8,825 nucleotides of DNA from DASYQV01 sp036005125 (GTDB taxonomy: Bacteria > Acidobacteriota > Vicinamibacteria > Vicinamibacterales > UBA2999), in assembly GCA_036005125.1 (NCBI GenBank), contig DASYQV010000320.1:1-8825 (forward strand), read 5' to 3'. Below, piece by piece: positions 7,366 through 8,825 of the stretch (position 1 is the stretch's first letter; each line of letters begins with the position of its first letter). The notes beneath the pieces were generated by a model that was not told where the DNA came from, did no database searches, and saw only the letters and a list, made by a program, of their open reading frames with translations. The position numbers and the translations under genes were made by a program.

Positions 7366-8806
7366 GGCGACCGGGTTCATCGAGATCCAGCGCAAGAAGC
7401 CGCCGACGCGCCCGGTGGATACGCGTCTGCTCGACTGGCACGAGGTGTATGTGCCGTACGCCCGGTCGGAGCTGCGGGACCAGGGCGCACGCTGCATGGA
7501 TTGCGGCATTCCTTTCTGCCACCAGGGGTGTCCGCTCGGCAATCTGATCCCCGACTGGAACGACTTCGTATACCGCGATCGCTGGCGGGCCGCAATTGAT
7601 CGTCTGCACGCGACCAACAACTTTCCTGAATTCACCGGCCGTCTCTGTCCGGCGCCGTGCGAAGGCTCGTGCGTGCTCGGCATCAACCAGGATCCCGTCA
7701 CGATCAAAGCCATCGAGGTCGCGATCATCGATCGCGCCTACGAGGAAGGATGGATCACGCCGCGCCCGCCCGCGGTCCGCACCTGGAAGAAGGTTGCCGT
7801 GATTGGATCCGGGCCCGCGGGGCTGGCTGCGGCCGACCAGTTGAACAGGGCCGGGCACACGGTCACCGTGTTCGAGAAATCCGATCGGGTCGGCGGCCTG
7901 CTGCGCTACGGCATCCCCGAGTTCAAGATGGAGAAGCGCGTCCTGGATCGCCGCCTGGAGCTGATGGAAGCCGAAGGCGTGGTCTTCAGGAGCGGGGTGA
8001 ACGTCGGGACCGATGTGCCGGTCGACCGATTGCGCGCCGACTTCGACGCGATTCTCCTTGCCGCGGGCGCCGGCTGGCCGCGCGATCTTCCGGTGCCCGG
8101 CCGCGAGCTGAAGGGCATCCACTTCGCGATGGAGTACCTGACGCTTCAGAACCGGCGATGCGAGGGCGACGTCATTCCGGACGATCAGTTCATCTCCGCC
8201 AGGGATCGCCACGTCGTCATCATCGGCGGAGGGGATACCGGCGCCGATTGTCTCGGCACGGTCCATCGTCAGGGCGCGCGCTCCGTGCACCAGTTCGAGC
8301 TGCTGCCGACGCCGCCGGGCTCGCGTGCCGCCGACAATCCATGGCCCCTGTGGCCCAACATCTTCCGGGTGTCGACGGCGCACGAAGAGGGAGGCGAGCG
8401 GGTCTACTCAGTGTCGACGCAGCAGTTCACGGGCGACGCCGACGGACGGGTCGAGCGGTTGCATGCGGTCAACGTCGAAATGGTGCGCAAGGACGGCCGG
8501 CTGGAGTTCGTGCCGGTGCCCGGCACTGAGTTCGAGCTCAAGGCAGACCTCGTCCTTCTGGCCATGGGCTTCGTGGGTCCCGAGCGCGGGCCGCTCGTCA
8601 ACGACCTCGGGCTGCGTCTCACCGAGCGGGGGAACGTCTGGCGCGACGATCGGTGGATGACCAACGTGCCTGGCGTCTTCACCGCCGGCGACATGCAGCG
8701 CGGACAGTCCCTGATCGTCTGGGCGATCGCCGAAGGTCGCAGTGCCGCTCGCGCGATCGATCAGCATCTGATGGGCGAGTCGCGGCTCCCCGCGCCGCTG
8801 TCCTAG
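7358..8806 (+). CDS. gltD: Glutamate synthase (NADPH) small subunit
   Basis: This 482-residue protein supplies electrons to GltB: NADPH reduces FAD, and electrons pass through iron-sulfur clusters to the FMN of the large subunit. The N-terminal cluster domain has C46-x2-C49-x4-C54-x3-C58 (CMDCGIPFCHQGC) and C97-x3-C101-x3-C105 (CPAPCEGSC), fitting two [4Fe-4S] centres. The FAD-binding Rossmann motif GSGPAG is at 150-155, with E-K-S-D-R-V-G-G downstream. The pyridine-nucleotide motif GGGDTG is at 290-295, and the C-terminal FAD motif TAGD is at 442-445. Length is typical of bacterial GltD. The ATG lies inside the last codons of gltB (ATGGGTAA, 8-base overlap) with only a weak upstream ribosome site, so translational coupling is likely and would help keep subunits balanced. 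Related flavoprotein subunits such as NfnB and PreT are possible, but adjacency to gltB settles the call. Confidence 0.98.
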   Translation: MGKATGFIEIQRKKPPTRPVDTRLLDWHEVYVPYARSELRDQGARCMDCGIPFCHQGCPLGNLIPDWNDFVYRDRWRAAIDRLHATNNFPEFTGRLCPAPCEGSCVLGINQDPVTIKAIEVAIIDRAYEEGWITPRPPAVRTWKKVAVIGSGPAGLAAADQLNRAGHTVTVFEKSDRVGGLLRYGIPEFKMEKRVLDRRLELMEAEGVVFRSGVNVGTDVPVDRLRADFDAILLAAGAGWPRDLPVPGRELKGIHFAMEYLTLQNRRCEGDVIPDDQFISARDRHVVIIGGGDTGADCLGTVHRQGARSVHQFELLPTPPGSRAADNPWPLWPNIFRVSTAHEEGGERVYSVSTQQFTGDADGRVERLHAVNVEMVRKDGRLEFVPVPGTEFELKADLVLLAMGFVGPERGPLVNDLGLRLTERGNVWRDDRWMTNVPGVFTAGDMQRGQSLIVWAIAEGRSAARAIDQHLMGESRLPAPLS

Positions 8807-8825
8807 CCTGTCGCGTTCACGTGAG

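Noticed and set aside
208..8806. A functional system linking the radical SAM enzyme with glutamate synthase
   Set aside because: The genes are divergent, separated by about 410 bases, and belong to unrelated pathways; adjacency alone does not support a joint role.

Overview
This is a GC-rich bacterial window (roughly 60-65% G+C by eye) with three complete, confidently read protein genes. The leftward gene (208-2301) encodes a 697-residue radical SAM enzyme. Its cysteine layout resembles the tetraether lipid synthase (Tes) family, which joins lipid tails into membrane-spanning lipids. Diverging from it across a gap of about 410 bases is a rightward pair, gltB (2713-7365) and gltD (7358-8806). 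These are the large and small subunits of NADPH-dependent glutamate synthase, the ammonium-assimilation enzyme that works with glutamine synthetase. The two gltBD frames overlap by 8 bases, so translation is probably coupled.

The organism is most plausibly Acidobacteriota, perhaps the Vicinamibacteria. That rests on the base composition, a Tes-like enzyme in a bacterium, a bacterial-type gltBD pair and short GC-rich hairpin repeats between genes. No marker gene is present, so this is an inference and not a firm assignment.

The non-coding DNA is the less ordinary part. A short hairpin repeat (core GCCGG, variable stem, CCGG[C/T], then a tail ending CGnAC) occurs three times: once just beyond the 3' end of the radical SAM gene and twice in its upstream region. 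One copy shows compensatory stem changes relative to another. A separate nested palindrome lies at 74-161. In the divergent gap, a leftward hairpin followed by eight T's looks like an intrinsic terminator or attenuator upstream of the radical SAM gene.

Nothing in the sequence links the radical SAM enzyme functionally to glutamate synthase; they look like unrelated neighbours. No mobile element, CRISPR array, tRNA or rRNA was seen. I do not see a clearly new multi-gene system. The Tes-like enzyme and the intergenic structures are the parts worth follow-up.
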